From positions 496,001 to 560,000 of the forward strand of contig NZ_CP056087.1 of NCBI RefSeq assembly GCF_001839655.2: a DNA stretch of 64,000 nt, written 5' to 3'. The DNA comes from Pseudomonas argentinensis. GTDB lineage: Bacteria > Pseudomonadota > Gammaproteobacteria > Pseudomonadales > Pseudomonadaceae. Positions within the stretch are counted from its first letter, which is position 1. Each line of letters begins with the position of its first letter. Positions 19,048-28,159 of the stretch are shown one piece after another. A model generated the notes under the pieces. It was not told the DNA's origin, searched no databases, and was given only the letters and a program-made list of their open reading frames with translations. The position numbers and the translations under genes were made by a program.

Positions 19048-19737
19048 ATGGCCAGTCACGTCATCCGTGAAGTGCAACGCATCTATGACGCGATCTACGA
19101 TGCCATCGTCGAGCAGCGTCTGCCGCCCGGTACCCGCCTGACCGAACTCAACCTGGTCGAGGTGTTCCAGGCCAACCGCAATCACATCCGCAGTGCGTTG
19201 CGCGACCTGGCTCACCTCAAGCTGGTGCGCCTGGAGATGAACCGTGGCGCCTTCGTCGAAGAACCCACGCCGCAACAGGCCCGCGAAGTGTTCGCCGCCC
19301 GCCGGGTGATCGAAAAGGCGCTGATCGAGGAAGCCTGCAAGCGCACCCAGGCCGCTGACCGGCGCGCCATCGAAGCGCACCTGCAAGCCGAGCTGGCGCT
19401 TGGTCATGAGCCGGCAAAACCCGAGTTCATCCGGCTGTCGGGCGACTTCCATCGCTTGCTGGCGCGTATCGCCGGCAACAGCACGCTGGGCGAGATGCTC
19501 GAAGGCCTGATCGCCCGTAGCTCGCTGATCATCGCCCTGTACGAGAAGCACGGCGGCGTCCAGTGCTCGCACAACGAGCACGAGGCCCTGGCCGCAGCGC
19601 TGCTCGACGGCGATGTTCAACAGGCGACGCGGTGCATGGAGGAGCACCTGCTGAATATCGAACAGCGTTTGCGCCTGGCCCCGCCGGAAAGCGAAGAGGT
19701 CGATCTGTTCAAGGTGTTCACCAGCCGTACGGTTTGA
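19048..19737 (+). CDS. GntR-family (FCD) transcriptional regulator
   Basis: This 229-residue regulator has an N-terminal winged helix (residues 1-75: IYDAIVEQRLPPGTRLTELNLVEVFQANRNHIRSALRDLAHLKLVRLEMNRGAFV) and an all-helical FCD ligand domain containing the metal-binding histidines expected in DFHRLLA, HNEHEALAAALLDGD and EEHL. It is divergent from the importer-racemase operon, with two related palindromes between them, so it is probably the local ligand-responsive repressor. The inducer is likely the imported ureide or its product (inference). Confidence 0.91.
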   Translation: MASHVIREVQRIYDAIYDAIVEQRLPPGTRLTELNLVEVFQANRNHIRSALRDLAHLKLVRLEMNRGAFVEEPTPQQAREVFAARRVIEKALIEEACKRTQAADRRAIEAHLQAELALGHEPAKPEFIRLSGDFHRLLARIAGNSTLGEMLEGLIARSSLIIALYEKHGGVQCSHNEHEALAAALLDGDVQQATRCMEEHLLNIEQRLRLAPPESEEVDLFKVFTSRTV

Positions 19738-19925
19738 CGCTTCGCTCCCAGGGGCCCTAGCGCAGCCCCCGGATACTTCCCGGCGACAACGCCCCAGGGT
19801 TGCCCGGCTGAAACAATGGGTAACTCGAAACTCCAGCTGCAGCCCCTCTGCTGCCTGATCACCGTCAAGCGGACACCTTAGAATCGTCAGCCTCCTACCC
19901 AACCGAATATCGACCGACGCCCGCC

Positions 19926-20744
19926 ATGAACGCCCCACAATCCTCCTCGCGCACCACCTGGCGCCTGAAATTGGCCGAGGTCATGGATGGCAAGCCCGTG
20001 CAGCGCCTGATCACCGTGCTGATCCTGATCAACGCCGCGATCCTCGGCCTGCTCACCTCGAAGGACATCGTCGCCGAGTGGGGCTGGCTGCTGTTGCCTG
20101 TGGATATGTTCATCCTGGCGGTGTTCGTGGTCGAATTGGCGCTGCGTTTCGCGGCCCGGGGCATTGGTCTGTTGCGCGATCCGTGGGCGGTATTCGACTG
20201 CATCGTGGTGGGCATCGCCCTGGTGCCGGCCAGCGGGCCGTTCAGCGTGCTGCGTGCCTTGCGCGTATTGAGGGTGCTGCGCCTGGTGTCGATCAACCCG
20301 AACATGCGCAAGGTGGTGCAGGCGCTGCTCGCCTCGCTGCCCGGCCTGGGCAGCATCATCATGCTGATGGGGCTGATCTTCTACGTGTCGGCGGTGATGG
20401 CTACGCAGTTGTTTGGCGAGCGCTTTCCCGAGTGGTTCGGCAGCCTGAGCGCCAGCCTGTATTCGCTGTTCCAGATGATGACCCTGGACAGCTGGTCGAG
20501 CGGCACGGTGCGGCCAATCATGGAGGTCTACCCGCTGGCCTGGCTGTTCTTCATCCCCTATGTGCTGATCGCCACCTTCATGATGCTCAATCTGTTTATC
20601 GCGGTACTGGTCAACGCCATGGAGGATGCCCAGGGGCCTGACCCTGAAGCCGAGGCGCGGGTACGGCGCGAGGAGATGATCCTTCAGGAGTTGAAGGCGT
20701 TGCGGGCGGAGTTGGCACAAATGAGGCGCGGGATTGCAGGTTAG
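19926..20744 (+). CDS. Bacterial voltage-gated cation channel (NaChBac/Nav family)
   Basis: This 272-residue, single-repeat six-helix channel subunit acts as a homotetramer. The S4 voltage sensor shows regularly spaced arginines in LRALRVLRVLRLV. The pore contains LYSLFQMMTLDSWSSG, where the family selectivity filter is usually TLESWA/TLESWS; here the key glutamate position holds aspartate. S6 is PYVLIATFMMLNLFIAVLVNAMED, and a C-terminal coiled coil (residues about 245-272, EMILQELKALRAELAQM) would drive tetramer assembly, as in Nav channels of bacteria. It is monocistronic and followed by a strong hairpin. Confidence 0.92.
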   Translation: MNAPQSSSRTTWRLKLAEVMDGKPVQRLITVLILINAAILGLLTSKDIVAEWGWLLLPVDMFILAVFVVELALRFAARGIGLLRDPWAVFDCIVVGIALVPASGPFSVLRALRVLRVLRLVSINPNMRKVVQALLASLPGLGSIIMLMGLIFYVSAVMATQLFGERFPEWFGSLSASLYSLFQMMTLDSWSSGTVRPIMEVYPLAWLFFIPYVLIATFMMLNLFIAVLVNAMEDAQGPDPEAEARVRREEMILQELKALRAELAQMRRGIAG

Positions 20745-20762
20745 AGCAACACGTATATCGTT

Positions 20763-20788
20763 GTAGGAGGGGCTAAAGCCCCTCCTAC
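20763..20788. terminator. Perfect hairpin after channel gene
   Basis: GTAGGAGGGGCT and AGCCCCTCCTAC form a 12-bp perfect stem with a two-base loop, 18 bp after the channel stop and overlapping the last codon of the convergent DUF1850 gene. It resembles the GTAGGAG...CTCCTAC palindromes common in Pseudomonas and could act as a bidirectional terminator; there is no long T run. Confidence 0.55.
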
Positions 20789-21219
20789 GAATTTGCTGAG
20801 CGGCCACTCTCACAGCTCCACAGCTCCACCTCTGGCTGGCTCGCCGTCGGTGGCCCGAGCCACTCGCTGAAGGGTTTGCAGCCCTGCGCATCGCACAGCT
20901 GGTAGTCGCCCGCCTCGGGCGTGCGCCCGAGGCGTAGCGGTTGCAGCGGCGGCAGCTGGCGTTGGTAGCGCCAGGCGCCATCACGCAGTTCGGCGCCATC
21001 CGGAATCTCCATGCCGGCGCCGCTGCCGCGTACCCGCGCCTCGCCGAGCAGCAGCCCGGCCCGGGTGACGCGGTAGTCCTCCTCCCAGCGGATCTTCTCG
21101 ATGCTGTGGTCCCAGGCCAGGGTGAAGGACGGCAAGGGCAACGTCGCCCATGCCGTCCCGGCGAGCCCCAGGCATAGACCGATCAAGCCGCGACCACGGC
21201 AACGCGGCGCGCGCGCCAA
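20785..21219 (-). CDS. DUF1850 domain protein of TRAP locus
   Basis: This is a secreted or membrane-anchored protein of up to 144 residues. DHSIEKIRWEEDYRV and ARVRGSGAGMEIPDGAE are the DUF1850 core. DUF1850 genes regularly accompany fused TAXI-type TRAP permeases; function unknown. The open frame overlaps the permease stop by 37 bases; a TTG at 21186 overlapping the TGA of the permease gives a 133-residue protein starting at the signal sequence (GLCLGLAGTAWA) and is the likelier start. Confidence 0.8.
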   Translation of the reverse strand: MARAPRCRGRGLIGLCLGLAGTAWATLPLPSFTLAWDHSIEKIRWEEDYRVTRAGLLLGEARVRGSGAGMEIPDGAELRDGAWRYQRQLPPLQPLRLGRTPEAGDYQLCDAQGCKPFSEWLGPPTASQPEVELWSCESGRSANS

Positions 21220-23207
21220 AGGTGTTGAGCGATCAGCAGAGCGCCCAGGGCATAACCGATCTCGTCACTGATCGGCATCGCCAGAATCAGCGCGACACCG
21301 GCGGCGAATGCCCAAATACGTTCCCACCAGGCCAGACGCATATTCAGGTAGCCGACCACCGCCATGCCCCACAGCCCGACCGCGAACACACTCTTGATGA
21401 ACATGTACAAGGTCGCGCCCCAGCTGTCGCCCTGCATCATCAGCGCCGGGTCATACACGGCCATGAACGGCACCACGAAGCCCGCGGCGGCGATGCGCAC
21501 CGCCCACAGGCTGATCTTGAAGCCGTTCTCCTTGGCGATGGGTGCGGCTGCGAAACAGGCCAGCGCCACCGGCGGCGTCAGGTCGGCCATCAGGCCGAAA
21601 TAGAACACGAACATGTGCGAGACGATCAGCGGCACCCCCAGGTCCAGCAGCGCCGGCGCGGCAATGGCGCTGGTGATGATGTAGTTGGGAATGGTCGGGA
21701 TGCCCATGCCGAGAATCAGGCAGGTGATCATCGTCAGCACCAGCGACAGGAACAGGTTGTTCTGGCCGATGGCGAGAATGTAGCCAGCGAACGTGGTGGC
21801 GATCCCGGTCAGCGAAACCACGCCGATGATGACGCCCACCAGGGCGCAGGCGATACCGACCGGAATCGCATGACGCGCCCCTTCCGCCAGCGCGTGCACG
21901 CAGGCCTGCAGGGTTTCCCGGCCGCCCTTGATGAACCAGCAGACCGCCACCAGCGCGCCGATGACCCCGAACACCACGCCGATACCGAGTTGGAAGAAGC
22001 CCGCGCAGAGAATGCCCAGGGCTATCCAGAACACCATGCGCATGATCTTCGACGACACCTTGAGGATGATCGCCGAGCCCAGGATCACGATGGCGGTGAG
22101 CGCCAGGCCCACGGTGCCGGAGAACATCGGCGTGCGCCCGGAGAACAGCAGGTAGACCAGTACCAACAGCGGGATCAGCAGGAACCAGCGCTGTTTCACC
22201 GCTCCCCAGGCGCTGGGGCACTGGTCTTTCGGCAGGCCGCGCAGGTTGGCGCTCTTGGCCTCCAGGTGAACCATCCAGAACACCGAGCCGAAATACAGCA
22301 GCGCGGGAATCAGCGCCGCCTTGGCCACTTCCACGTACGGTACGTTGATGGTCTCGGCCATGATGAACGCCACGGCGCCCATCACCGGCGGCATGATCTG
22401 GCTACCCATGCTCGATGTCGCTTCCACCGCGCCGGCAAAGGCCGGGCGATAACCGAAGCGCTTCATCAGCGGAATGGTGAATTGCCCGGTGGTCACCACG
22501 TTGGCCACACCCGAGCCGGTGATGGTGCCCATCAATGCAGATGAGGCCACCGACACCTTGGCCGGGCCGCCCAGCTTGTGGCCGAACAGGCCCATGGCGA
22601 AATCGGTGAACAGCTTGATCATGCCAGCCTGCTCGAGAAAGGCACCGAACAGGATGAACAGGAAGATGTAGGTCGCCGACACGTAGGTTGGCGTGCCGTA
22701 GAAGCCCTCGGTGCCGAAGGCCAGCTGGTTGATGATCTGGTCGAAACCATAGCCACGGTGCGCCAGATCGCCCGGCAGGTATTCACCGAACAGGCCGTAG
22801 AGCAGGAACAATCCGCAGATCAGCGGCAGGGCGATACCCATGACCCGTCGTGCCGCCTCGAAGATGAGCAGCGTCAGGCCGACGCCGATGACCATGTCCA
22901 GGGGGGTGAGGTCGCCTGAACGCTGAATCAGGTCACCTTCGAAAACCCACTGGTAGGCGAAGGTGGCCATGCCGGCAAGGCCCAGCAACCAGGCCAGCGG
23001 CTGGTTCGGTCGGCCCTTGCCGAAGGCCGGGTAGCAGAGAAAGACCATCAGCAGCAGAAAGCCGACATGCCCGGCGCGCAGCACCTGACTGGACACCGGG
23101 TGGAAGGCCGCCGTGATGATCTGATACGTGGAGAACAGCAAGGCGGTGTAGAACAACGCCTTCGGCCATTCGTTGGGGCTGCTGTTGAGCCCTTGATGTT
23201 CGCTCAT
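21183..23207 (-). CDS. TRAP transporter fused permease (4TM-12TM), TAXI type
   Basis: This 674-residue membrane protein fuses the small (DctQ-like) and large (DctM-like) TRAP permease subunits. An N-terminal group of about four helices is followed by a DctM domain with GFGTEGF-like and ALMGTITGSGVANVVTTGQFTIPLMKRFGYRPAFAGAVEATSSMGSQIMPPVMGAVAF, the signature region of the large subunit. Such fusions work with TAXI binding proteins to import dicarboxylates, glutamate or similar acids using an ion gradient. It lies 224 bp after the binding-protein gene, and that gap contains a dispersed repeat. Confidence 0.92.
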   Translation of the reverse strand: MSEHQGLNSSPNEWPKALFYTALLFSTYQIITAAFHPVSSQVLRAGHVGFLLLMVFLCYPAFGKGRPNQPLAWLLGLAGMATFAYQWVFEGDLIQRSGDLTPLDMVIGVGLTLLIFEAARRVMGIALPLICGLFLLYGLFGEYLPGDLAHRGYGFDQIINQLAFGTEGFYGTPTYVSATYIFLFILFGAFLEQAGMIKLFTDFAMGLFGHKLGGPAKVSVASSALMGTITGSGVANVVTTGQFTIPLMKRFGYRPAFAGAVEATSSMGSQIMPPVMGAVAFIMAETINVPYVEVAKAALIPALLYFGSVFWMVHLEAKSANLRGLPKDQCPSAWGAVKQRWFLLIPLLVLVYLLFSGRTPMFSGTVGLALTAIVILGSAIILKVSSKIMRMVFWIALGILCAGFFQLGIGVVFGVIGALVAVCWFIKGGRETLQACVHALAEGARHAIPVGIACALVGVIIGVVSLTGIATTFAGYILAIGQNNLFLSLVLTMITCLILGMGIPTIPNYIITSAIAAPALLDLGVPLIVSHMFVFYFGLMADLTPPVALACFAAAPIAKENGFKISLWAVRIAAAGFVVPFMAVYDPALMMQGDSWGATLYMFIKSVFAVGLWGMAVVGYLNMRLAWWERIWAFAAGVALILAMPISDEIGYALGALLIAQHLWRARRVAVVAA

Positions 23208-23317
23208 GAAGGTCGTGCCTCACGCAAGAGGAGCTGGAGATGGGCCGGTGCATTCGAAGTTGGCAGGGGTGGGTGACGCATGGCCGCATCGGCAACACGG
23301 CGCATTAGTCGTGCGTC

Positions 23318-23366
23318 CCGTAACCCACCGTGTAGTAGCCGGCGTTGCGACCAAGGCGGGTTACGG
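23318..23366. repeat. Imperfect inverted repeat CCGTAACCC/GGGTTACGG
   Basis: CCGTAACCCACC and GGCGGGTTACGG flank about 25 bases between the TRAP binding protein and permease genes. Elements of this GTAACCC/GGGTTAC type are frequent intergenic repeats in Pseudomonas. The hairpin may give differential expression of the abundant binding protein over the permease. Confidence 0.5.
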
Positions 23367-23431
23367 CACCATCGTCATGGCGGCGCCTGGCTGCCACCGA
23401 CAGGTGCCTGACCCACCCCAGGGTTCGGCTG

Positions 23432-24388
23432 TTACTTCAGAACGCCAGCTTCCTTGTAGAAACGCTCGGCCCCCGGGTGCAGCGGAATCGGCAGCCCTTC
23501 GGTGGCGGTTTCCAGTTTGATGTCCTTGGCGGCCGAGTGCGAATTGACCAGGCGCGGCAGGTTGTCGAACATCAGCTTGGTCATCTGGTAGGCCACTTCG
23601 TCGTCGACGCCTTCGTGGCTGACCAGAATGTTGATGATGGCGGCGGTCGGCACGTCCTGATCCTGACCGTCGTAGGTGCCGGCTGGAATGACGCGGGCCT
23701 GGTAGGCGCTGCTGCCGATCTTGGTCACCACCTCTTCCGGAATCGCCACGAAGGTGATTGGCACCATCGACGCCAGGTCGCGGATAGCGGCCATGCCCAG
23801 GCCGGAGGACTGCAGGGTGGCGTCCAGCTGGCGGTTCTTGATCAGCTCGACCGACTCGGCATAGGGCATGAACTCGACGCGGCCCATGTCCTTGTAGCTC
23901 AGGCCTGCGGCCTTGAAGATCGCCCGGGCGTTGAGCTCGGTGCCGGACTTCGGCGCACCGACGGAGATGCGCTTGCCCTTGAGATCTTCCAGGGTCTTGA
24001 TGCCGGATTCCTTGCTGGCGACAATCTGGATGTAGTTCGGGTAGGTGGCGGCGATGGCGCGGATCTTCTTCAGCGGCGCCTTGAAGCCGGCGTCCTCGAC
24101 ACCCTTCCAGGCATCGTCCACCGAGTCGCCCAGAGCAAAGGCCAGCTCACCGCGCCCTGCCTGCAACAGGTTGAGGTTTTCCACCGAGGCCTTGGTAGCC
24201 TGCACCGAGGTCTTCGAACCCTCGATGCCGTTGCCATAAACCTGCGAGAGCGCCACGCCAATCGGGTAATAAACCCCGCTGGTACCACCGGTCAGAACGT
24301 TGATGAAGGTAGGTGCGGCGAACACCGCCGTGCTGGCGGTAATGGCGGCGGCAGCGGCAAGAAGGCTGAAACGCTTGGTCAGTCGCAT
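23432..24388 (-). CDS. TAXI-family TRAP transporter solute-binding protein
   Basis: This 318-residue periplasmic protein has signal peptide MRLTKRFSLLAAAAAITASTAVFA and mature start PTFINVLTGGTSGVYYPIGVALSQVY, the TAXI family hallmark (GGTSGVYYP). The middle segment GKRISVGAPKSGTELNARAIFKAAGL is the usual hinge region. It delivers ligand, probably an acidic amino acid or dicarboxylate, to the fused permease. Expression is probably sigma-54 dependent: a -24/-12 element lies 66 bases upstream, and a sigma-54 activator and sensor kinase are the next genes. Confidence 0.93.
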   Translation of the reverse strand: MRLTKRFSLLAAAAAITASTAVFAAPTFINVLTGGTSGVYYPIGVALSQVYGNGIEGSKTSVQATKASVENLNLLQAGRGELAFALGDSVDDAWKGVEDAGFKAPLKKIRAIAATYPNYIQIVASKESGIKTLEDLKGKRISVGAPKSGTELNARAIFKAAGLSYKDMGRVEFMPYAESVELIKNRQLDATLQSSGLGMAAIRDLASMVPITFVAIPEEVVTKIGSSAYQARVIPAGTYDGQDQDVPTAAIINILVSHEGVDDEVAYQMTKLMFDNLPRLVNSHSAAKDIKLETATEGLPIPLHPGAERFYKEAGVLK

Positions 24389-24453
24389 GGGTGTTTCTCC
24401 GTGATTATTCTTGTCAGAGAGCCGGTTCTGGATGTCCGGTTACCCGCAGCCAT

Positions 24454-24469
24454 AGCAGGTGCCGTGCCA
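24454..24469 (-). promoter_or_regulatory. Sigma-54 (-24/-12) promoter for TAXI-TRAP genes
   Basis: Read on the minus strand, TGGCACGGCACCTGCT matches the RpoN consensus TGGCACG-N4-TTGC(A/T) at all but one base, with correct -24/-12 spacing. It precedes the TAXI binding-protein start by 66 bases, and the neighbouring regulator carries the GAFTGA motif needed to activate sigma-54. Confidence 0.72.
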
Positions 24470-24566
24470 TTGGCGAAAAGCCGCGAGCCAGAGCGGTGGC
24501 GGGATGACGGGGAGAAAGAAAGCAGCGAAAGGTCGCCTATTGGCCAAGTGGCAATCGGCAGGATTC

Positions 24567-24590
24567 CGCTTATGCGAAGCGCGTTTTCGC
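24567..24590. promoter_or_regulatory. Overlapping inverted repeats, activator-site candidate
   Basis: CGCTT-N5-AAGCG (24567-24581) overlaps GCGAA-N7-TTCGC (24574-24590), about 100 bp upstream of the sigma-54 promoter. This is the distance and symmetry expected for an enhancer-binding protein such as the DctD-like regulator encoded next door. Confidence 0.4.
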
Positions 24591-24635
24591 GCTCCGGGAT
24601 GTGACCAAGGTTGCTGGCCTCCCAGCGCATCACCT

Positions 24636-24700
24636 GTGGGGAGCGCGCCATGCGCGCGAAAAATCGCGGGCATGGACTAGGCGTCCCCGCCCGCGCCCAC
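24636..24700. repeat. REP-like palindromic repeat, family A, inverted variant
   Basis: GTGGGGAGCGCGCC...GGCGTCCCCGCCCGCGCCCAC is the reverse-orientation relative of the elements at 6579 and 52026, including the shared CATGGACT(A/G)GG segment. It sits in the 406-bp gap between the TRAP binding protein and its regulator. Confidence 0.65.
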
Positions 24701-24742
24701 AGAGAGTTGCAGGTAGCGGCCTTACGCAGCTTCTACCCTGAC

Positions 24743-24765
24743 CGTAGGGTGGGCTTCAGCCCACC
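24743..24765. repeat. Hairpin repeat CCGTAGGGTGGGC...
   Basis: CGTAGGGTGGGCTTCAGCCCACC contains a 6-bp GGTGGG/CCCACC-type stem and shares its GTAGGGTGG start with the repeats at 31030-31193. It lies just after the convergent-facing end of the regulator gene and may act as a 3' hairpin. Confidence 0.45.
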
Positions 24766-24794
24766 AGTGAGGATGTAAGGCCTATCAGTCGGGC

Positions 24795-26138
24795 TCAATC
24801 CTCGTCGCTACTACCCGCAGGACGATAAGTGCTGCGCTGCAGCCCATGGCGCTGCATCTTTTCGTTGAGGGTGCGGCGTGGCAGTTGCAGCAGCTCCATG
24901 GTCTGCAGGATGCTACCGCGGCAGCGCAGCAGGGCGTTGTGCAGGCACTGCGCCTCGAACGCTTCCATCTGCCCGGCGAGGGAGTGGCTGCCCTCCTCGG
25001 AGGCGCTATCACCGAGGCCCAGGGCATGGCGCTCGGCGGCGTTGATCAGCTCGCGCACGTTGCCCGGCCACGCATGGCCGAGCAACGCGGCCAGCTCGGC
25101 AGGCGTCAGCGGCTCCAGGGTGCGACCGTGACGCTGGGCAGCCTCTTCGGCGAAATGCTCGAACAACAGCGAGATGTCCTCACGGCGCTCGCGCAGCGGA
25201 GGAATCTGCAGGGTCGCGACATTCAGCCGATAGAGTAGATCCTCACGGAAGCGCCCGGCCTTCACTTCGTCGAGCAGGTCCGGCTTCACTGCACTGATGA
25301 CCCGCAGGTCGACCCGAATACTGCGGTTGGAACCCAGCCGTTCCAGGGTCTTTTCCTGCAACACGCGCAGCAGCTTGACCTGTTGCGCCAGCGGCAGGCT
25401 TTCCACCTCGTCCAGAAACAGCGTGCCGCCATGGGCATGCTCGATACGGCCGATGCGCTTGCTCTGGGCGCCGGTGAAGGCACCGCTCTCATGGCCGAAC
25501 AGCTCACTCTCGAACAGGTGCTCGGGAATCGCCGCGCAGTTCAACGCCACGAACGGCTTGTCGGCGCGCTCGCTGAAGTCGTGCAGGCAGCGCGCCACAC
25601 ACTCCTTGCCGGAGCCGGTTTCGCCGCGGATCAGCACGTTCACCGACGTACCGGCCAGGTCGATGATCTGCCGGCGCAGGCGTTCCATGGGGCGCGATAC
25701 GCCAAGCAGCTGTGCCGCGATGCCGTCCTTGAGCCCGAACTGCTGACGCAGGGCGCGGTTCTCGCAAACCAGCCGGCGCTTCTCCAGTGCGCGGCGCACG
25801 ACGTCGAGCAGCCGGTCCGGGGTGAAGGGTTTTTCGATGAAGTCGTAGGCGCCCTGCTGGATCGCCTGCACGGCCATGGGCACGTCACCATGGCCGGTGA
25901 TCATGATCACCGGCAGGTCGCGATCGCACTCGACCACCTTGGCCAGCAGCTGCAGGCCGTCGGTACCGGGCATGCGTACATCGCTGATCAGCACGCCGGG
26001 AAACTCGACATCGATCAATGCCAGCGCCTGCGTGGCGTTGGAGCAGACCTGCACGCTAAAACCGGACAACTCCAGCCATTGTTGCGCCGCCTCGCGAATC
26101 GCGGCTTCATCGTCGACGACGATCACCTGACCACCCAT
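24795..26138 (-). CDS. Sigma-54-dependent response regulator, DctD-like
   Basis: This 447-residue activator has three domains. The receiver (residues 1-120) carries phospho-acceptor Asp in LISDVRMPGTDG. The AAA+ domain has Walker A GETGSGKE, the sigma-54 contact loop GAFTGA and Walker B GGTLFLDEVESLP. The C-terminal Fis-type helix-turn-helix is LRCRGSILQTMELLQLPRRTLNEKM. The ATG at 26138 follows an excellent CCAGGAGGTGG site, and the first residues GGQVIVVDDEAAIREAA are the normal receiver start. It pairs with the kinase encoded upstream and very probably activates the TAXI-TRAP operon downstream. Confidence 0.93.
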   Translation of the reverse strand: MGGQVIVVDDEAAIREAAQQWLELSGFSVQVCSNATQALALIDVEFPGVLISDVRMPGTDGLQLLAKVVECDRDLPVIMITGHGDVPMAVQAIQQGAYDFIEKPFTPDRLLDVVRRALEKRRLVCENRALRQQFGLKDGIAAQLLGVSRPMERLRRQIIDLAGTSVNVLIRGETGSGKECVARCLHDFSERADKPFVALNCAAIPEHLFESELFGHESGAFTGAQSKRIGRIEHAHGGTLFLDEVESLPLAQQVKLLRVLQEKTLERLGSNRSIRVDLRVISAVKPDLLDEVKAGRFREDLLYRLNVATLQIPPLRERREDISLLFEHFAEEAAQRHGRTLEPLTPAELAALLGHAWPGNVRELINAAERHALGLGDSASEEGSHSLAGQMEAFEAQCLHNALLRCRGSILQTMELLQLPRRTLNEKMQRHGLQRSTYRPAGSSDED

Positions 26139-26237
26139 ACCACCTCCTGGCTCAACGCCGCAGTGTAACGCCACGGCCGCACCCGCGTGGCAGCGAGCGC
26201 CATGCATGATCGAACGAGCCACTGCGCCTGCAATCAC

Positions 26238-27983
26238 TCATGCCTTGGGCAGCCGCAGGGTAAAGACCGCCCCTGGGGCGCCATTGGCAGCCTCCAGATT
26301 ACCGCCCAGATCGCGCACGATCCCGTAGGAAATCGCCAGACCGAGGCCCAGGCCCTCGCCCACCGGTTTGGTGGTGAAGAACGGCTCGAACACCCGGCCC
26401 AGATTCGCTTCGGCGATACCGCCGCCGCTGTCGCTGATGCGCATCACGCACTGCTCGTCCTGAACATCGATCTGCACGCCTAGCCGCCGCTCGGGGCGGT
26501 CGAGCATGGCATCCAGGGCATTGTTGAGCAGATTGAGGATCACCTGCTCCAAACGGATGGCATCGCCACGGACCCAGGCTTCGCTGCCCACTTCGCGCAC
26601 CAACTCGACCTGTTCGCTGCGCAGGCGCGGCGCCAGCAGCATCAGTGCCTGCTCCAGCACGTCGCTGAGCAACAGCCGTTCGCTGAGCCCGGCCGGGCTC
26701 TTGCGGGCAAAGGTCTTCAGGTGGCTGGTGAGGCTGGCCATGCGCTGCAGCAGACCATCGATGCGTGCCAGCCCGCTGCGTACATCGCGCTCACGGCCGT
26801 TGTCGAGCAGCAGGCCAAGGCTGCTCAGGTGCATCTGGATGGCCGTCAACGGTTGATTGATCTCATGGGCCATGGCCGCCGACATCTGCCCCAGCGCGGC
26901 CATTTTCGCGGCATGCACCAGGCCCTCCTGGGCCTCACGAAGCTCGGCGGTACGCAGCGTCACCTCACGCTCGAGGTTTTCCCGGATACTGGCCTGCAAC
27001 CGCTGGTTCTTGCGCCGCTGGAACAGGAACAACACCAGAAACACCAAGGTCAGCCACACGCCCGCCGCGGCCAGGCGATAGCTGCGAGCGGTGTCGCCGA
27101 GGCTGTCTTCCTTGATCAGCAGGTGCAACGTCCAGGCCTCGCTGGCCAGATCCTGGCGTTGCCACAGGTAGTTGTGCCGACCATCGGGGCCATCGATGAT
27201 CATCCAGTCGGCATCACCATCGAAACTGCGCCCCGGCTGCCTGGCCAGCCGCTCGAGCGGGCGCTCCGCATATTTGCGGACCTCCACCAGCTCGGCCTGA
27301 TCCAGCGCGTCGAGCTCTTCCAGCGCCCGGAACCGCCAGGCCGGGCGGCTGCTGAGAATCACCACGCCATAGCTGTCGGCAACCAGCAGCACGCCGGGCT
27401 GGCCGACCCATTCGCGCTGCAATTCCTCGAGCTCGAGCTTGACCACCAGCACACCAATTACCGCGCCGCTGTCGTCGTACACCGCATGGGACAGGAAGTA
27501 ACCCGGCACCCCGGTGGTCACCCCGACCGCGAAATAACGGCCCGACGTGCGATGCAAGGCGTCCTGGAAGTAAGGGCGAAAGCCGTAGTTGTTGCCCACG
27601 AAGCTGCTCCACTCGTTCCAGTTGCTGGCCGCCAGGGTCTGGCCATTGCGGTCGATCAGGTACAGCACACTGGCGCCAGCGGCGGCGTTGAGCAGCTCGA
27701 AACGGCGATTGAGCTTGTCGCGCAACTGCGGGTCATCCGGCGCGTGCAGTAGCGCCTGGATGTCGCTGTCCATCGCAAGCAGCTGCGGCACCGAACGGAA
27801 GCGATCGACCAGGGTCTGGATCGATTGCGCGTAGAGCTGCAGCTGGCCGTGGGCCTCGCTGCTGCGATCTTCCCAGGCGCGCTGCTCGGCGTAGCGGCTG
27901 GCCAGCCACAGGCTGGCGGCCAGGCCGACGATCACCAGCAGCACGATGGCAACGATGCGATAGCGCAGAAACAGGGCGGTCAT
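26238..27983 (-). CDS. Two-component sensor histidine kinase, DctB-like
   Basis: This 581-residue kinase has TM1 at residues 8-30 and TM2 near 298-318, flanking a periplasmic double-PAS (dCache-like) sensor domain typical of DctB. A short coiled coil ([26 protein letters not shown]) leads into the H-box [10 protein letters not shown], then the ATP-binding N box ([10 protein letters not shown]) and G boxes ([18 protein letters not shown]). Periplasmic sensing of the acid carried by the TRAP system is likely. It lies 99 bp upstream of the regulator gene and probably shares its transcript. Confidence 0.92.
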   Translation of the reverse strand: MTALFLRYRIVAIVLLVIVGLAASLWLASRYAEQRAWEDRSSEAHGQLQLYAQSIQTLVDRFRSVPQLLAMDSDIQALLHAPDDPQLRDKLNRRFELLNAAAGASVLYLIDRNGQTLAASNWNEWSSFVGNNYGFRPYFQDALHRTSGRYFAVGVTTGVPGYFLSHAVYDDSGAVIGVLVVKLELEELQREWVGQPGVLLVADSYGVVILSSRPAWRFRALEELDALDQAELVEVRKYAERPLERLARQPGRSFDGDADWMIIDGPDGRHNYLWQRQDLASEAWTLHLLIKEDSLGDTARSYRLAAAGVWLTLVFLVLFLFQRRKNQRLQASIRENLEREVTLRTAELREAQEGLVHAAKMAALGQMSAAMAHEINQPLTAIQMHLSSLGLLLDNGRERDVRSGLARIDGLLQRMASLTSHLKTFARKSPAGLSERLLLSDVLEQALMLLAPRLRSEQVELVREVGSEAWVRGDAIRLEQVILNLLNNALDAMLDRPERRLGVQIDVQDEQCVMRISDSGGGIAEANLGRVFEPFFTTKPVGEGLGLGLAISYGIVRDLGGNLEAANGAPGAVFTLRLPKA

Positions 27984-28058
27984 GCATGACTCGAATTCTT
28001 ATGATGCCCGCATGTTAGCCCGAAATGCGCGCAGGGCGAGCAGCCGATGCCAACGGCC

Positions 28059-28148
28059 GTAGCCCGGGTTAGCCGCCGGCGTGACCCGGGGCAAAAAATT
28101 CGGGATGCCCTGGCGACCCGGGTATCGCTGCGCTCGACCCAGGCTACG
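28059..28148. repeat. Dispersed repeat, family C, copy 1
   Basis: GTAGCCCGGGT ... TATCGCTGCGCTCGACCC AGGCTAC form the two ends of a 90-bp element. The GCTGCGCTC...CCAGG(C)CTAC end recurs at 29001-29025. It lies between the kinase gene and the 3' end of the ferredoxin-fold gene. Confidence 0.6.
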
Positions 28149-28159
28149 GGCAATACCGC

